Source of the DNA: Pararhodobacter zhoushanensis
Lineage (GTDB): Bacteria; Pseudomonadota; Alphaproteobacteria; Rhodobacterales; Rhodobacteraceae
Length of the DNA stretch: 64,000 nt
NCBI RefSeq assembly: GCF_003990445.1
Contig: NZ_REEZ01000001.1
Location: 620,001 to 684,000, forward strand
Direction: 5' to 3'
In this document: positions 22,350-31,442 of the stretch, piece after piece
How the letters are laid out: each line of letters opens with the position of its first letter
How positions within the stretch are numbered: position 1 is the first letter of the stretch
Translations under genes and position numbers: made by a program
The notes under the pieces: generated by a model
The model's input: the letters and a program-made list of their open reading frames with translations, nothing else
What the model was told of the DNA's origin: nothing
The model's database searches: none

Positions 22350-24038
22350 ATGATTGCAGCTCCAGCAGCACAAGCTTGGTCCATGGCTTGCCCGGACTGG
22401 GAAGAACGGATCGTCAAAGGCCAGAGCCTGATCCCCGACCTTCCGTTGTTCGACGCAGTGGCGGAAAAGGCGCTGCGGATCTTCAAGCGCCTGCGGGTGC
22501 CAGACATCACCGGGACGCCGACCAATGACGAGGTTTGCGAACAATGGGTGTTCGACCTTGTGCGGGTTATTTTTGGATCGTACGACCCGGAAGCCCGGCG
22601 TCGGATGATCAGGAATTTTTTCCTGATGATCCCGAAAAAGAACGGCAAGTCCTCGATCTCGGCTGCGATCATCGTCGTTGCGGCGATTCTGAACGATCGG
22701 CCGATGGCCGAGCTTATCCTGATCGCCGAGACGCAGAATATCGCCAAGATCGCCTTCCGGCAGGCGCAGGGCATCATCGAACTGGATGACGGCATAAAGG
22801 CGCTATTCCGGGTCAACACCAATTTGAAAGAGATCACCCACCTAAACACAGGCGCGGTGATCAAGATCCTGTCGGCGGACGGCGACGTGGTGACCGGCTC
22901 GAAAGCCGCCTATGTCCTGATCGACGAAACTCATGTGCTGGGTCACAAGGCTAAGGCCGCGGAAGTGTTCCTTGAGATCGAGGGCGGCCTATCATCGAGG
23001 CCAGAAGGCTTTGTCCTGGAGATCACCACGCAGTCGAAGGTTCCGCCGCATGGCGAGTTCAAGAAGCGGCTCGACCGCGCCCGCGATGTGCGTGACGGGC
23101 GGCTTGACCTGCCAATGCTGCCGATCATCTACGAATTTCCCGAAGCGATGCAGAAGGATCGCCGCTGGGAAGACGAAGTAAACTGGGCGCTGGTCAATCC
23201 CAATCTGGAGCGCTCGACATCGCTGGATGTGTTGCGCTCGAAGTTTATCGAGGCCAAGGATTCAGGCCCGGAATCGCTGGCACTCTTCGCGTCGCAGTTC
23301 CTGAACGTGCAGATCGGCCTTGGTTTGATGTCGAATGCCTGGGCTGGCGCGCCCTATTGGGAAGCAGCGGCGGAACCGGGGCTGGATTTCGACGCGATCA
23401 TAAGGCGCTGCGACGTAGTGGTTGCGGGGATCGACGGCGGTGGATTGGATGATCTCGTTGCGTTGTCGCTGATTGGCCGGGAAAAGGGCTCGCGTCGTTG
23501 GCTGCATTGGGTGCGCGCCTGGGCGCAGCCAGACGTTCTTGAGCGGCGCAAGTCGATCGTGCCGCGGTTGCGAGATTTCGAGGCTGATGGCGATCTGGTC
23601 ATCTGCACATCGACAGACCAGGACGCAGCTGAGATCGCCGAGATCTGCAAACGCGTCAATGAGGCGGGACTATTCCCGGAAACCGCTGGCATAGGCCTCG
23701 ATGCCTTTGGGGTCGCCACGATCCTCGATGCGCTGGACGAAGCGGAGTTGGGCGCGCTCACCGCTGCTGTGCCGCAAGGATACAAGCTGCAGAGCGCTAT
23801 CAACACCGTGCCGCGCAAGATCAAAGACCGCACCATGCGGCATTGCGGACAGGCCATCATGGCTTGGTCCGTGGGTAACGCCAAAGCCGAGCTGAAAGGA
23901 TCCAACATCGTGGTGACAAAACAGGCAGCGGGCGCGGCGAAGATCGACCCATTCATGGCGACGATGAACGCGGCGATCTTAATGCTCGCTAATCCGGTAG
24001 CCTCTGCAGCCGCTGCTTACACCTATGATGGGATGTGA
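22350..24038 (+). CDS. terL: Terminase large subunit
   Basis: A 562-aa packaging motor of the Terminase_1/HK97 type. Walker A PKKNGKSS at 95-102, Walker B VLIDETH at 189-195, and the nuclease start AGIDGGGLDDL with Asp362. The length is normal. It follows TerS without a gap and is four bases before the portal gene. Confidence 0.95.
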   Translation: MIAAPAAQAWSMACPDWEERIVKGQSLIPDLPLFDAVAEKALRIFKRLRVPDITGTPTNDEVCEQWVFDLVRVIFGSYDPEARRRMIRNFFLMIPKKNGKSSISAAIIVVAAILNDRPMAELILIAETQNIAKIAFRQAQGIIELDDGIKALFRVNTNLKEITHLNTGAVIKILSADGDVVTGSKAAYVLIDETHVLGHKAKAAEVFLEIEGGLSSRPEGFVLEITTQSKVPPHGEFKKRLDRARDVRDGRLDLPMLPIIYEFPEAMQKDRRWEDEVNWALVNPNLERSTSLDVLRSKFIEAKDSGPESLALFASQFLNVQIGLGLMSNAWAGAPYWEAAAEPGLDFDAIIRRCDVVVAGIDGGGLDDLVALSLIGREKGSRRWLHWVRAWAQPDVLERRKSIVPRLRDFEADGDLVICTSTDQDAAEIAEICKRVNEAGLFPETAGIGLDAFGVATILDALDEAELGALTAAVPQGYKLQSAINTVPRKIKDRTMRHCGQAIMAWSVGNAKAELKGSNIVVTKQAAGAAKIDPFMATMNAAILMLANPVASAAAAYTYDGM

Positions 24039-24041
24039 CCC

Positions 24042-25286
24042 TTGGGCCTGATCGATTTTTTCCGCCGCTCGGAGCCGTCTCAGGCACGGGTAGAGCCCAG
24101 CCTGCAGGCCGCGTCGTCGGTCGAAAGCACGACCCAATGGTCGAACGGATTTATCACGCCGGGCATGGCGACGGCGGGGGTTCGGGTTGACGAGTCCACC
24201 GTGATCGGTTTGCCGGGAACACTGCAGGCCCTGCGCGTGTTGTGCGGTGTCTTCGCGATGACGCCGCTGGTCTACTATCGCCGCGATGGTGAGGGGCGTA
24301 CGCCAGCGCGCGGGAATATCCTTTACGATCTGCTGCGGGTCGCAGCGAATGGTCACCAGAGCGCGTTCCATTTCCGTGAACTGATGATGGGCGACATCCT
24401 TCTGGCCGGCGAATTCAACGCCTATGTCAGTCGCGACCGCCTCGGACGCCCTGTAGCTCTGACCCGTCTGCGCCCCGGAACCTGTACCCCGGCGCTCTAT
24501 TTCAGCGCGGCAGAAGGCGAAACGGTCTTTTACGATGCGACATTGCCGGATGGGCATTCTGCCCGGTTCTCTGGTCGTGACATCCTGCACATCGTTGGCC
24601 TCAGTCGCGACGGCCTGAACGGCATGAACCCCATCCGCTATGCCAGGGAAGCTTTAGGCGGCGCCATCGCCACCGAACGCCACGCACAACGGTTCTGGGC
24701 GCGCGGCGGCAAGGTCGACACCGTTCTGCAGGGCAAGGGTCGCATCAGCCGCGAGAACAAGGCGGTTATGCGCGAAGACTGGGCGCGTCTCTATGGAAAC
24801 CCTGAGGCGACCAATGTCGCCGTGCTCGACCAGGACGTCACCGCGCAGTTTCTGAACAGTGACCACCAAAAGCAACAGTTTCTGGAAACGCGCGGCTACC
24901 AGCTGGGCGATCTCGCGCGGATCTGGGGCGTTCCGCCCCATCTGATCTTTGATCTGTCAAAGGCGACATTCTCGAACATCGAGCAGCAGTCACTAGAATT
25001 CCTGACCTATCACCTTGGCCCGCATTTCGAGCGGGTTTCGTCGGCAATCACAATGCGGCTCGCCGAGGCCGACCACTTTGCCGAACACCTGACGGATGCG
25101 TTGGTGAAAGGCGATCTTAAAAGCCGCATGGAAGCCTACTGGCTGCAGCGTCAGATGGGCATGGTCAGCGCCGATGAGCTGCGCCAGCGCGACAACATCA
25201 AGCCGATCGGCGGTGCAGCGGGCACCACATACTGGCGCCCCGGTAACATGGTCGATGCCGCAGAGCCAGTGCCCGGCACCCCTTAG
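24042..25286 (+). CDS. Phage portal protein, HK97 family
   Basis: A 414-aa portal that forms the dodecameric DNA entry vertex. Typical features: MGLIDFFRRSE start, LPGTLQALRVLCGVFAMTPLVYYRR, HFRELMMGDILLAGEFNAYV, and IWGVPPHLIFDLSKATFSNIEQQSLEFLTYHLGPHFER. Start codon TTG. Confidence 0.95.
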   Translation: MGLIDFFRRSEPSQARVEPSLQAASSVESTTQWSNGFITPGMATAGVRVDESTVIGLPGTLQALRVLCGVFAMTPLVYYRRDGEGRTPARGNILYDLLRVAANGHQSAFHFRELMMGDILLAGEFNAYVSRDRLGRPVALTRLRPGTCTPALYFSAAEGETVFYDATLPDGHSARFSGRDILHIVGLSRDGLNGMNPIRYAREALGGAIATERHAQRFWARGGKVDTVLQGKGRISRENKAVMREDWARLYGNPEATNVAVLDQDVTAQFLNSDHQKQQFLETRGYQLGDLARIWGVPPHLIFDLSKATFSNIEQQSLEFLTYHLGPHFERVSSAITMRLAEADHFAEHLTDALVKGDLKSRMEAYWLQRQMGMVSADELRQRDNIKPIGGAAGTTYWRPGNMVDAAEPVPGTP

Positions 25287-25297
25287 GAGATCCTGAC

Positions 25298-26239
25298 ATG
25301 CCCGATTCCCTGCAACGCGTTCTCGGCGCGATCCATTCGCATCCCTGGGCGATCATGCCCGACTATCTGGCCGCGATCGAGGCCATCGCAATGCGCGCGT
25401 TTGAGACGGGCGCGCTGGCTGCGGTCGCAGAGGATGGTCACCAAGCGCGCCTTGCTGCTGATATGACGGCAATCGCGGCGACAGGGACACCCCTTGCAGG
25501 CGCGACGATGTCCACGGTGCGCGATGGCACCGCCGTGATCCCGGTTTTTGGCCCGATTTTCCCGCGTGCCACGATGCTCAATTCGTCGGCCGGCGGCACG
25601 TCTCTCGATGGGATCATGCGCGACTTCCGCGTTGCGCAAGCCGATGCTGATGTGAGCCGGATCGTTCTGATGATCGACAGCCCGGGCGGCGTTGTCTCCG
25701 GTCTCGGAGAAGCAGCGGCCGCCATTCGCGGATCAGCGAAGCCGGTGACGGCCTTTGTCACTGGGCTTGGTGCGTCGGCGGCATATTGGCTAGCCAGCCA
25801 GGCATCGGAAATCGTGCTCGATTCATCGGCACAGGTTGGCAGCATCGGCGTTGCCTTTTCGATGTCGCGGCAGGTTCAGCCCGGTGCCGATGGACGCATG
25901 AACTACGAAATCGTCAGCTCGAATGCGCCGAACAAACGCCCTGATCCGACCACCGATGATGGTCTCGCGGCGCTTCAATCGGAACTCGACGGGATCGAAT
26001 CGGTGTTCCACGCCGACGTCGCCAAGGGCCGCAAGGTCAGTGTCGCCACTGTGCGCAGTGAATTCGGGCGTGGGGCAACAGTTGCCGCGCGCCGCGCCGT
26101 CGAACTGGGGATGGCGGACAAGATCGGCACGCTCGAGGGCGTTCTGAAAGGCGCTCGCGGTGCGGGCGGTAAAGTGGTGGGCGGCCAACGTGCGCGGCTG
26201 GCTGCCGAGATGCAACTGCGGCGACTGGCCGCGCAGTAG
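25298..26239 (+). CDS. S49 family prohead protease (ClpP/SppA-like)
   Basis: A 313-aa serine protease. The catalytic Ser160 is in TGLGASAAYWLAS, with Lys213 in SNAPNKRPDP, and the oxyanion region is IDSPGGVVSG. It lies between portal and capsid, where HK97-type phages place the maturation protease that trims the capsid N-terminus. Confidence 0.92.
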   Translation: MPDSLQRVLGAIHSHPWAIMPDYLAAIEAIAMRAFETGALAAVAEDGHQARLAADMTAIAATGTPLAGATMSTVRDGTAVIPVFGPIFPRATMLNSSAGGTSLDGIMRDFRVAQADADVSRIVLMIDSPGGVVSGLGEAAAAIRGSAKPVTAFVTGLGASAAYWLASQASEIVLDSSAQVGSIGVAFSMSRQVQPGADGRMNYEIVSSNAPNKRPDPTTDDGLAALQSELDGIESVFHADVAKGRKVSVATVRSEFGRGATVAARRAVELGMADKIGTLEGVLKGARGAGGKVVGGQRARLAAEMQLRRLAAQ

Positions 26240-26251
26240 AGGAACGGACAC

Positions 26252-27556
26252 ATGGACCGTATCACGCAACTCCGGGCCGAACGCGCGGCCCTTCACGATC
26301 AGATGGAAGCGCTGGTCGCATCCCTCGATGATGACGGCGGCATGAGCGCCGAGCAGAGCGCCGATTTTGAAGCCATGCGCGTCAAAGACGACAAGCTCAA
26401 GGAGCAGATCGACGTTCTTGAGGACATCGAGCGGCGCAAGGCCGAGCAGGCACGCCCGGTCGGGATCATTCCGACCCCGGCGCAACCAGCCGCGGGCGCA
26501 AGCGTTCCAGCGACCCCAGCCGTTCAGGGCCTGACCTTTGCGCGGATGACGCGTTACCTGGCGGCCGGCAGCGGCAACGTGTTCGTGGCAACTCAGATCG
26601 CCGAGGCCAACGGCGACAGTGGTCTGTTTGCCAACCAGAACATGGGCAGCGGCGGTGCCGGCGGCTTCCTGGTTCCCGAAGACGTGTCGGCCGAGATCAT
26701 CGAACTGCTGCGCCCGCGCAGTGTTGTGCGGGCGATGGGGCCGCGTGTCATTCCGCTGCCCAATGGCAACCTGACCACCAACCGGCGCGCCACGGGTGCC
26801 ACGTTCGGCTATGTCGGTGAGCAGCAGGATGTCGCGGCGTCGGGCATGACCTTCGGGCAGATGAAACTGTCGGCCAAGAAGTTTGCGGGACTGGTGCCCA
26901 TCTCGAATGATCTTCTGCGTTCGGCCTCAACCAGCGTCGACATGCTGGTGCGCGACGACATCGTCGAAGGCGCGGCATCGTCGGAAGATCTGTACTTCCT
27001 TCGCGGTCCTGGCACCGAGAACGCGCCCTTGGGGCTTCGCAACCAGCTGATCGGTAGCGCCTTCGCGAGCCTCAATGTGTTGACCATGACGGCGTCTCCG
27101 GACCTTCAGAAGATCGACAACGATCTCGGGCGGCTGGAGCTGGCGATGATGAACCAAAGCATCGACCCCAGTGCCGCGCACTGGGTGATGTCGCCGCGCT
27201 CGGCCATGTATCTGACCAATTTGCGCGATGGCAACGGCAACAAGGTCTATCCCGAAATGTCGGCTGGCCAACTGCGCATGAAGCCGGTGAAGGTGACCAA
27301 CCAGATCCCGTCGAATCTGGGCGGTGGCACCGAGTCCGAAATCGGACTGATCCATCCCTCGCATGTCGTGATCGGTGAGCAAGGGGGAATCGCAATCGCG
27401 ATGTCGACCGAGGCTGCCTACAAGGACAGCAACGGGACGATGCAGGCCGCTTTCAGTCGCGATGAGACGCTGATGCGGCTGATCATGCACCACGACATCG
27501 GCCTGCGCCACCTGCCCGCCGTTGCCTGGCTGACGGGCGTCACCTGGGGCGTCTGA
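26252..27556 (+). CDS. Major capsid protein, HK97 fold
   Basis: A 434-aa capsid subunit. Residues about 1-75 form the coiled-coil delta (scaffolding) domain, removed by the protease. The mature part contains the family's VPEDVSAEIIELLRPRSVVRAMG, PNGNLTTNRRATGATFGYVGEQQ and FAGLVPISNDLLR. Its order after the S49 protease is standard. Confidence 0.95.
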   Translation: MDRITQLRAERAALHDQMEALVASLDDDGGMSAEQSADFEAMRVKDDKLKEQIDVLEDIERRKAEQARPVGIIPTPAQPAAGASVPATPAVQGLTFARMTRYLAAGSGNVFVATQIAEANGDSGLFANQNMGSGGAGGFLVPEDVSAEIIELLRPRSVVRAMGPRVIPLPNGNLTTNRRATGATFGYVGEQQDVAASGMTFGQMKLSAKKFAGLVPISNDLLRSASTSVDMLVRDDIVEGAASSEDLYFLRGPGTENAPLGLRNQLIGSAFASLNVLTMTASPDLQKIDNDLGRLELAMMNQSIDPSAAHWVMSPRSAMYLTNLRDGNGNKVYPEMSAGQLRMKPVKVTNQIPSNLGGGTESEIGLIHPSHVVIGEQGGIAIAMSTEAAYKDSNGTMQAAFSRDETLMRLIMHHDIGLRHLPAVAWLTGVTWGV

Positions 27557-27626
27557 TCGCGGCCTTGCCATTGGCGCGGCGGAATGACCTGCCGCGCCGC
27601 TCACAGATCCAAGTGGAGTCAAGATT

Positions 27627-28088
27627 ATGACCACGCAAATCCGCTCGATCGGCGATCTGATCGCCGTGCGCAACGCGGCGGGCCCCGCCGCGCTGACCGC
27701 AGCCGGGACCGGCGACAACACCGCCGTGACCGGCGTCATCATCGACCGCGCTGCGCTGAACTGGCCGCAGTCCTGCACGGTGGTGATCCCCTTCATCGCG
27801 ACCCTTGCCGCCGCAGCAACGCTTTCGGTGACGGCCACGCTGCAAGACGGCGACAATTCGGCGCTGAGTGATGCCGCGACCTTCGCCGCTATCGCTTCCG
27901 GTGTCGCCGCCACGGGTGAATCGGGGGGCAGTACCGAGCAATCGCAGATCGAGGTTGATGTCAGCCTCGCCGGGGCCAAGCGCTATGTGCGCCTCAACTT
28001 TACCCCTGACCTGTCCGCAGGTGCCACCGACACCGCCCGTGTGGGCGCGGTGATCGCATTCGGTGGTTCCAATAGGTTGCCGATCTGA
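27627..28088 (+). CDS. Putative head decoration/completion protein
   Basis: A 153-aa Ala/Thr-rich beta-type protein (VVIPFIATLAAAATLSVTATLQDGD; AKRYVRLNFTPDL). No motif is recognised, but position directly after the capsid gene and the jelly-roll-like composition suggest a structural head protein. Overlaps the next gene by 1 bp. Confidence 0.55.
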   Translation: MTTQIRSIGDLIAVRNAAGPAALTAAGTGDNTAVTGVIIDRAALNWPQSCTVVIPFIATLAAAATLSVTATLQDGDNSALSDAATFAAIASGVAATGESGGSTEQSQIEVDVSLAGAKRYVRLNFTPDLSAGATDTARVGAVIAFGGSNRLPI

Positions 28089-28435
28089 TGCTGCGGGTTC
28101 GTGTCAACCGGCCGTTCCGCAACCTGATGCGAGGTGAGTTTGCCGGGTTCCCTGAGAGCGAAGCGAAAACGCTGATCGACCAGGGTTTCGTCGTCGATGT
28201 CGCGGCCGAGGCAGAAGCTGATCGCCTGGCTGCCGAGGAGGCCGCCAAGGCAGAAGCCGATCGCCTGGCCGCCGAGGAGGCTGCCAAGGCAGAAGCCGAT
28301 CGCCTGGCTGCCGAGGAGGCTGCCAAGGCAGAAGCCGATCGCCTGGCCGCCGAGGAGGCTGCCAAGGCAGAAGCCGATCGCCTGGCTGCCGAGGAGGCTG
28401 CCAAGACGAAAGGCGGCAAGGCTGCGAAGGGCTGA
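28088..28435 (+). CDS. Head-module protein with Ala/Glu-rich tandem repeats
   Basis: A 115-aa protein. The first 38 residues (MLRVRVNRPFRNLMRGEFAGFPES...IDQGFVVDV) resemble small head proteins of siphoviruses that start RV-R-FRNL-RGE. The rest is five copies of AEADRLAAEEAAK, an extended helical repeat, followed by a Lys/Gly tail. The repeated part may act as a flexible spacer. Confidence 0.65.
   Translation: MLRVRVNRPFRNLMRGEFAGFPESEAKTLIDQGFVVDVAAEAEADRLAAEEAAKAEADRLAAEEAAKAEADRLAAEEAAKAEADRLAAEEAAKAEADRLAAEEAAKTKGGKAAKG
28211..28405 (+). repeat. Five tandem 39-bp repeats (78-bp higher-order pattern)
   Basis: Each unit encodes AEADRLAAEEAAK. Units 2 and 4 share CTGGCC and units 3 and 5 share CTGGCT, so the array probably grew by duplication of a 78-bp dimer. 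Unit 1 is slightly diverged. Copy number is likely to vary. Confidence 0.9.
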
Positions 28436-28441
28436 CCCACA

Positions 28442-28999
28442 ATGAACCTGCAGCGTACCGTTCCGCCTGAGAGTGCGCCCGTCACTCTGGCCACCTTCAA
28501 GGAACATCTTCGCATTCGGCACGACGATCAGGACGCCTTGCTCGCGACCTACCTGTCAGCCGCAGCAAGCGAACTCGATGGCCCTGCCGGAACGTTGGGC
28601 AGGTGCATTATGACCCAGACATGGGTTCTTCGGCTCGCCCTTTTTGGCGGGCCGATCGCGCTGCCGATCACCCCGTTGCAAAGCCTTACGGTGGAATATG
28701 TCGACACGGTCGGCGACACACAGACACTTCCCGAAACTGCGTACACCTTGCGCCTGCCCTTCCGGGGACGGCCGATTGTAGAGTGGGACGCGACAGTGCT
28801 GCCCGGCTTGTCTCAGACCGAAGATTTCCCGGTGATCCTGACGATGGTCGGTGGCGCGGACGCCAGCGACCCGGCGCTGAGCCAACTGGTCATGATGCGC
28901 GCCGCCGATTTCCTGCGCACGCCCGAGGCAGCGGGGGCGCAGCGCTACATCAATCCTTCATATGAAGGATTGCTTGTCTCCAACCGGCTGGTTTTGTGA
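28442..28999 (+). CDS. Head-tail connector protein (gp6-like)
   Basis: A 185-aa protein of the phage connector family (PPESAPVTLATFKEHLRIRHDDQDALLATYLSAAASELDG is characteristic). The C-terminal half (MMRAADFLRTPEAAGA) is also typical. It links portal and head-closure proteins. Ends in TGATG. Confidence 0.85.
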   Translation: MNLQRTVPPESAPVTLATFKEHLRIRHDDQDALLATYLSAAASELDGPAGTLGRCIMTQTWVLRLALFGGPIALPITPLQSLTVEYVDTVGDTQTLPETAYTLRLPFRGRPIVEWDATVLPGLSQTEDFPVILTMVGGADASDPALSQLVMMRAADFLRTPEAAGAQRYINPSYEGLLVSNRLVL

Positions 29000-29340
29000 T
29001 GACAAGTGCTGGCCAACTTGATCAGGAAGTTCAGTTCCTGCGCGCGTCAAAAACCGACAACGGGGTTGAACAGGTCGAGACCTTCACTGCGCTTGGCGAT
29101 CCTGTTTGGGCAGAACGGGTCTATGCCAGCGACGGCGAAAAGTGGCGTGCGCAGCAGGTTCAGGCGCAAATCAGCGCCCGTTTCAAGCTGTGGTCATCCG
29201 CATTTTCGCGGGGCCTGACCCTCAAGGATCGCCTGAGCTGCGGCGGCGAACTCTATGACATAACGGGCATCAAGCCAGTCGGCAACAATCTCGATTTTAT
29301 CGAGATCAGCGCCGTTGCCCGCGCGGTCGAAAATGTCTAG
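28999..29340 (+). CDS. Phage head closure protein
   Basis: A 113-aa protein of the head-tail adaptor family: GQLDQEVQFLRASKTDNGVEQVETFTALGDPVWAERVY and YDITGIKPVGNNLDFIEISAVA. It plugs the portal after packaging. Start ATG overlaps the connector stop. Confidence 0.85.
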   Translation: MTSAGQLDQEVQFLRASKTDNGVEQVETFTALGDPVWAERVYASDGEKWRAQQVQAQISARFKLWSSAFSRGLTLKDRLSCGGELYDITGIKPVGNNLDFIEISAVARAVENV

Positions 29341-29806
29341 CACCGTGTCCCTCACAGGTTTCCGCGAGCTTGAGGCGGTCTATGCGCAGCTCGCAAACCC
29401 AACGGCGCGCAAGGCGTCTGCGCGTCGGGCGCTGCGCAAGTCGGCTGAGCCGATGGCCGCGACGGCGAATGGCCTGGCGCCGAATGATACGTCCACCGAG
29501 GGAAAGAGCATCGAGGTGCTTGTCGGCACCCGGCTAAGCCGCCGTCAGGCGCGCCAGCATCGCCGCATGTTTCGCGACGACCGGGCGGCGGTCGAGATGT
29601 TCGTCGGGGCCGCCCCGCATCCAGCCAGCTGGAACCAAGAGTTCGGCAACCGGATCCACGCCGCCCAGCCATATTTGCGCCCGGCGTGGGATCAGGACCG
29701 CGCCGCGATGCTCGAGCAGCTGGGGCGGGAACTGGCAATCGACATTCACCGCACCGTCGCTCGGGCCGAGCGACGTGCAGCGCAGTTGGCCGCGAGGGGG
29801 CAGTGA
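29333..29806 (+). CDS. HK97-gp10-like tail completion protein
   Basis: A 157-aa protein (start MSSTVSLTGFRELEAVYAQ). Contains RKASARRALRKSAEPMAATANGLAP and HPASWNQEFGNRIHAAQPYLRPAWDQDRAAMLEQL, the classic gp10 signature. Function is at the head-tail joint. Overlaps the head closure gene by 8 bp. Confidence 0.85.
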   Translation: MSSTVSLTGFRELEAVYAQLANPTARKASARRALRKSAEPMAATANGLAPNDTSTEGKSIEVLVGTRLSRRQARQHRRMFRDDRAAVEMFVGAAPHPASWNQEFGNRIHAAQPYLRPAWDQDRAAMLEQLGRELAIDIHRTVARAERRAAQLAARGQ

Positions 29807-29979
29807 TGGCACAGGTGATCCTGAAAATTCGTATCCCGCGCTGGCGTATCCGCGCCGCCAGGCCGTTCATCTCTGCCCTTTCAGTCATCGAATGGCTGCT
29901 CCCCGGCACAATCGCCCCCGATCGTTGGTGTGACCGGGTGGCCGCATGGGTTAGCGCTGGCATCCGGGTCGATTCCTGA
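29806..29979 (+). CDS. 57-aa hypothetical structural-region protein
   Basis: A small basic protein beginning MAQVILKIRIPRWRIRAARPF and ending AAWVSAGIRVDS, with TGATG overlaps to both neighbours. No domain; coding support comes from tight coupling. Confidence 0.5.
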   Translation: MAQVILKIRIPRWRIRAARPFISALSVIEWLLPGTIAPDRWCDRVAAWVSAGIRVDS

Positions 29980-30371
29980 TGGAGGCCGAATTCCGCGCCA
30001 TCCTCACCGGCACGTCGGCAATCACGGCTATCGCGCCGACGACAGCGATCAATTTCGGCGAAGCACCGCAGGGCACCGCCCTGCCCTATGTCGTTCTGAC
30101 GACCATTGGCGATGGTGCGGGCCTCACGCTCAAGGGCAGCGACGGCTTGTCCGCAGGGCGGGTGCAGGTCGACTGCTACGCCTCGACGGCATCGGGTGCG
30201 ATGACCTTGGGCAAGCTGATCCGCCACGCCCTGCATGGCTACCGCGCCGGAAACTTCCGCCTGATCGAGCATGTCGGCACCCGCGACAACCGCGAGGGCG
30301 GCTCCAACGAACCTGACCGGCCGCACCGTCGCAGCCAAGATTTCATCACCCATTGGAGGGATATGACATGA
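29979..30371 (+). CDS. DUF3168 family tail completion/terminator protein
   Basis: A 130-aa protein with the DUF3168 pattern: MEAEFRAILTGTSAITAIAPTTAINFGEAPQGTALPYVVLTTIGDG, RVQVDCYASTASGAMTLGKLI. These proteins cap the tail tube. The ATG overlaps the previous stop. Confidence 0.85.
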   Translation: MEAEFRAILTGTSAITAIAPTTAINFGEAPQGTALPYVVLTTIGDGAGLTLKGSDGLSAGRVQVDCYASTASGAMTLGKLIRHALHGYRAGNFRLIEHVGTRDNREGGSNEPDRPHRRSQDFITHWRDMT

Positions 30372-30793
30372 CCGAAACTGCAGCAGACATCGGCTATGAT
30401 TCCGAAGTCGGGTTCGAGGCCACCAAGGGCTCGGGCACTTACACTGCGCTCGCCGAGATCGTCTCGATCGGCGGCATGCAGTTCACCCGCGAGTTTTTCG
30501 ATGCCACGCATCTGAAAAGCGACGACCGGTTCAAGGAATACGTCCTGGGCCTGTTCGACACGGGTTCGGTGCCGCTTACGCTGAACTTCGCCCCCAGCGC
30601 CAGCGATGTGTTTTACACCCAGATGCTCGCTGCAGCGACCGGCTATCAGCTCACCTTCCCCAACGGCGTTATGATGCGCTTTGTCGGCGCGTTTGAGAGC
30701 TACACCACGCCGACGCTTGAGAACGGGATCATGCGGGCCGAGGCGGTGCTCAAGCGCACGACCGGCAAGCCGACCCTGCATGCGGCGGTTTGA
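30368..30793 (+). CDS. Major tail tube protein
   Basis: A 141-aa protein (MTETAADIGYDSEVGFEATKGSGTYTALAEIVSIGGMQF, then EFFDATHLKSDDRFKEYVLGLFD). The length and pattern match small siphovirus tail tube proteins. It lies between the tail completion protein and the tail chaperone. Confidence 0.88.
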   Translation: MTETAADIGYDSEVGFEATKGSGTYTALAEIVSIGGMQFTREFFDATHLKSDDRFKEYVLGLFDTGSVPLTLNFAPSASDVFYTQMLAAATGYQLTFPNGVMMRFVGAFESYTTPTLENGIMRAEAVLKRTTGKPTLHAAV

Positions 30794-30795
30794 TC

Positions 30796-31194
30796 ATGGC
30801 TGATATCACCGGTGTCGTGCGGCTGACGGCGAACAGCAAAGAATACAGGATGTTCTTTGGCACGACTGCACTTGCGGCATTGTGCGCAAAATACGGGAAA
30901 AACTTCCTGGCGGAACTTGAGGGCGCGATCGAGGCGGGCGGTGCTGGCCTCGATTTCGGGATTGTGGTCGATATCTATCGTGAGGCGCTGCAGCGCTTCC
31001 ACGTCGATGACCTTGTTGCCGATCCCTATCTGCCCGACGACCTGTTTGTACAGAATGCTGATGGCATGTCGCAAATGATGGCAGCTGCGTTTCCTGACGC
31101 CGATGGTGGCCAGGGAAACGCCCAGAAGGTGAGGAAGACGCGAAAGCCATCGACCTCACCGCGTGGCTCACGGAATACGTCGGCGCGGGGCTAG
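30796..31194 (+). CDS. Tail assembly chaperone, short form (gpG-like)
   Basis: A 132-aa protein (MADITGVVRLTANSKEYRMFFGTTALAALCAKYG). The core resembles GTA/phage tail assembly chaperones. The last 25 residues are basic and low-complexity (RKTRKPSTSPRGSRNTSARG) and come from the zero frame after a slippery site. ATG is used; the TTG 6 bases upstream is less likely. Confidence 0.8.
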   Translation: MADITGVVRLTANSKEYRMFFGTTALAALCAKYGKNFLAELEGAIEAGGAGLDFGIVVDIYREALQRFHVDDLVADPYLPDDLFVQNADGMSQMMAAAFPDADGGQGNAQKVRKTRKPSTSPRGSRNTSARG

Positions 31195-31442
31195 ATCCCG
31201 CACGCTTTTGGGAAATCACGCCGCGGCTGATGTTGATCGAGTTGGGCGGTGCCCGGCTGCGTGCTGAGCGCGAACGCTCGCTCACCTGGTTCGGTGCCAT
31301 GATGCCCCACCTCAAGAAACGGCCAAGTCATGACGAATTCGTGCGGCCCAAACCGCGTGCGACGCGTCAGTCGCGCGAGGAACTGAACGCGGTGCTGATG
31401 GCCCTGGCGACAGCTTGGGGCGCGGAATGGGTGGATAAATGA
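30796..31442 (+). CDS. Tail assembly chaperone, -1 frameshift fusion (gpG-T-like)
   Basis: The -1 frame is open from 31098 (after TGA at 31095-31097) to 31442 and has no start codon before 31230, yet it reads as good protein (EEDAKAIDLTAWLTEYVGAGLDPARFWEITPRLMLIELGG...). A slip at GGGAAAC (31113-31119) gives a 215-aa fusion. In lambda-like phages a fixed ratio of short and fused chaperone is needed to load the tape measure protein. Confidence 0.8.
31113..31119 (+). other. Slippery heptamer GGGAAAC
   Basis: The heptamer is in the required X-XXY-YYZ register relative to the upstream frame (G GGA AAC) and matches lambda's GGGAAAG at six of seven bases. It lies inside the 97-base overlap of the two frames. 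Confidence 0.8.

Noticed and set aside
28211-28405. CRISPR-like array
   Set aside because: Units are contiguous with no unique spacers and lie within one reading frame; it is a coding tandem repeat.
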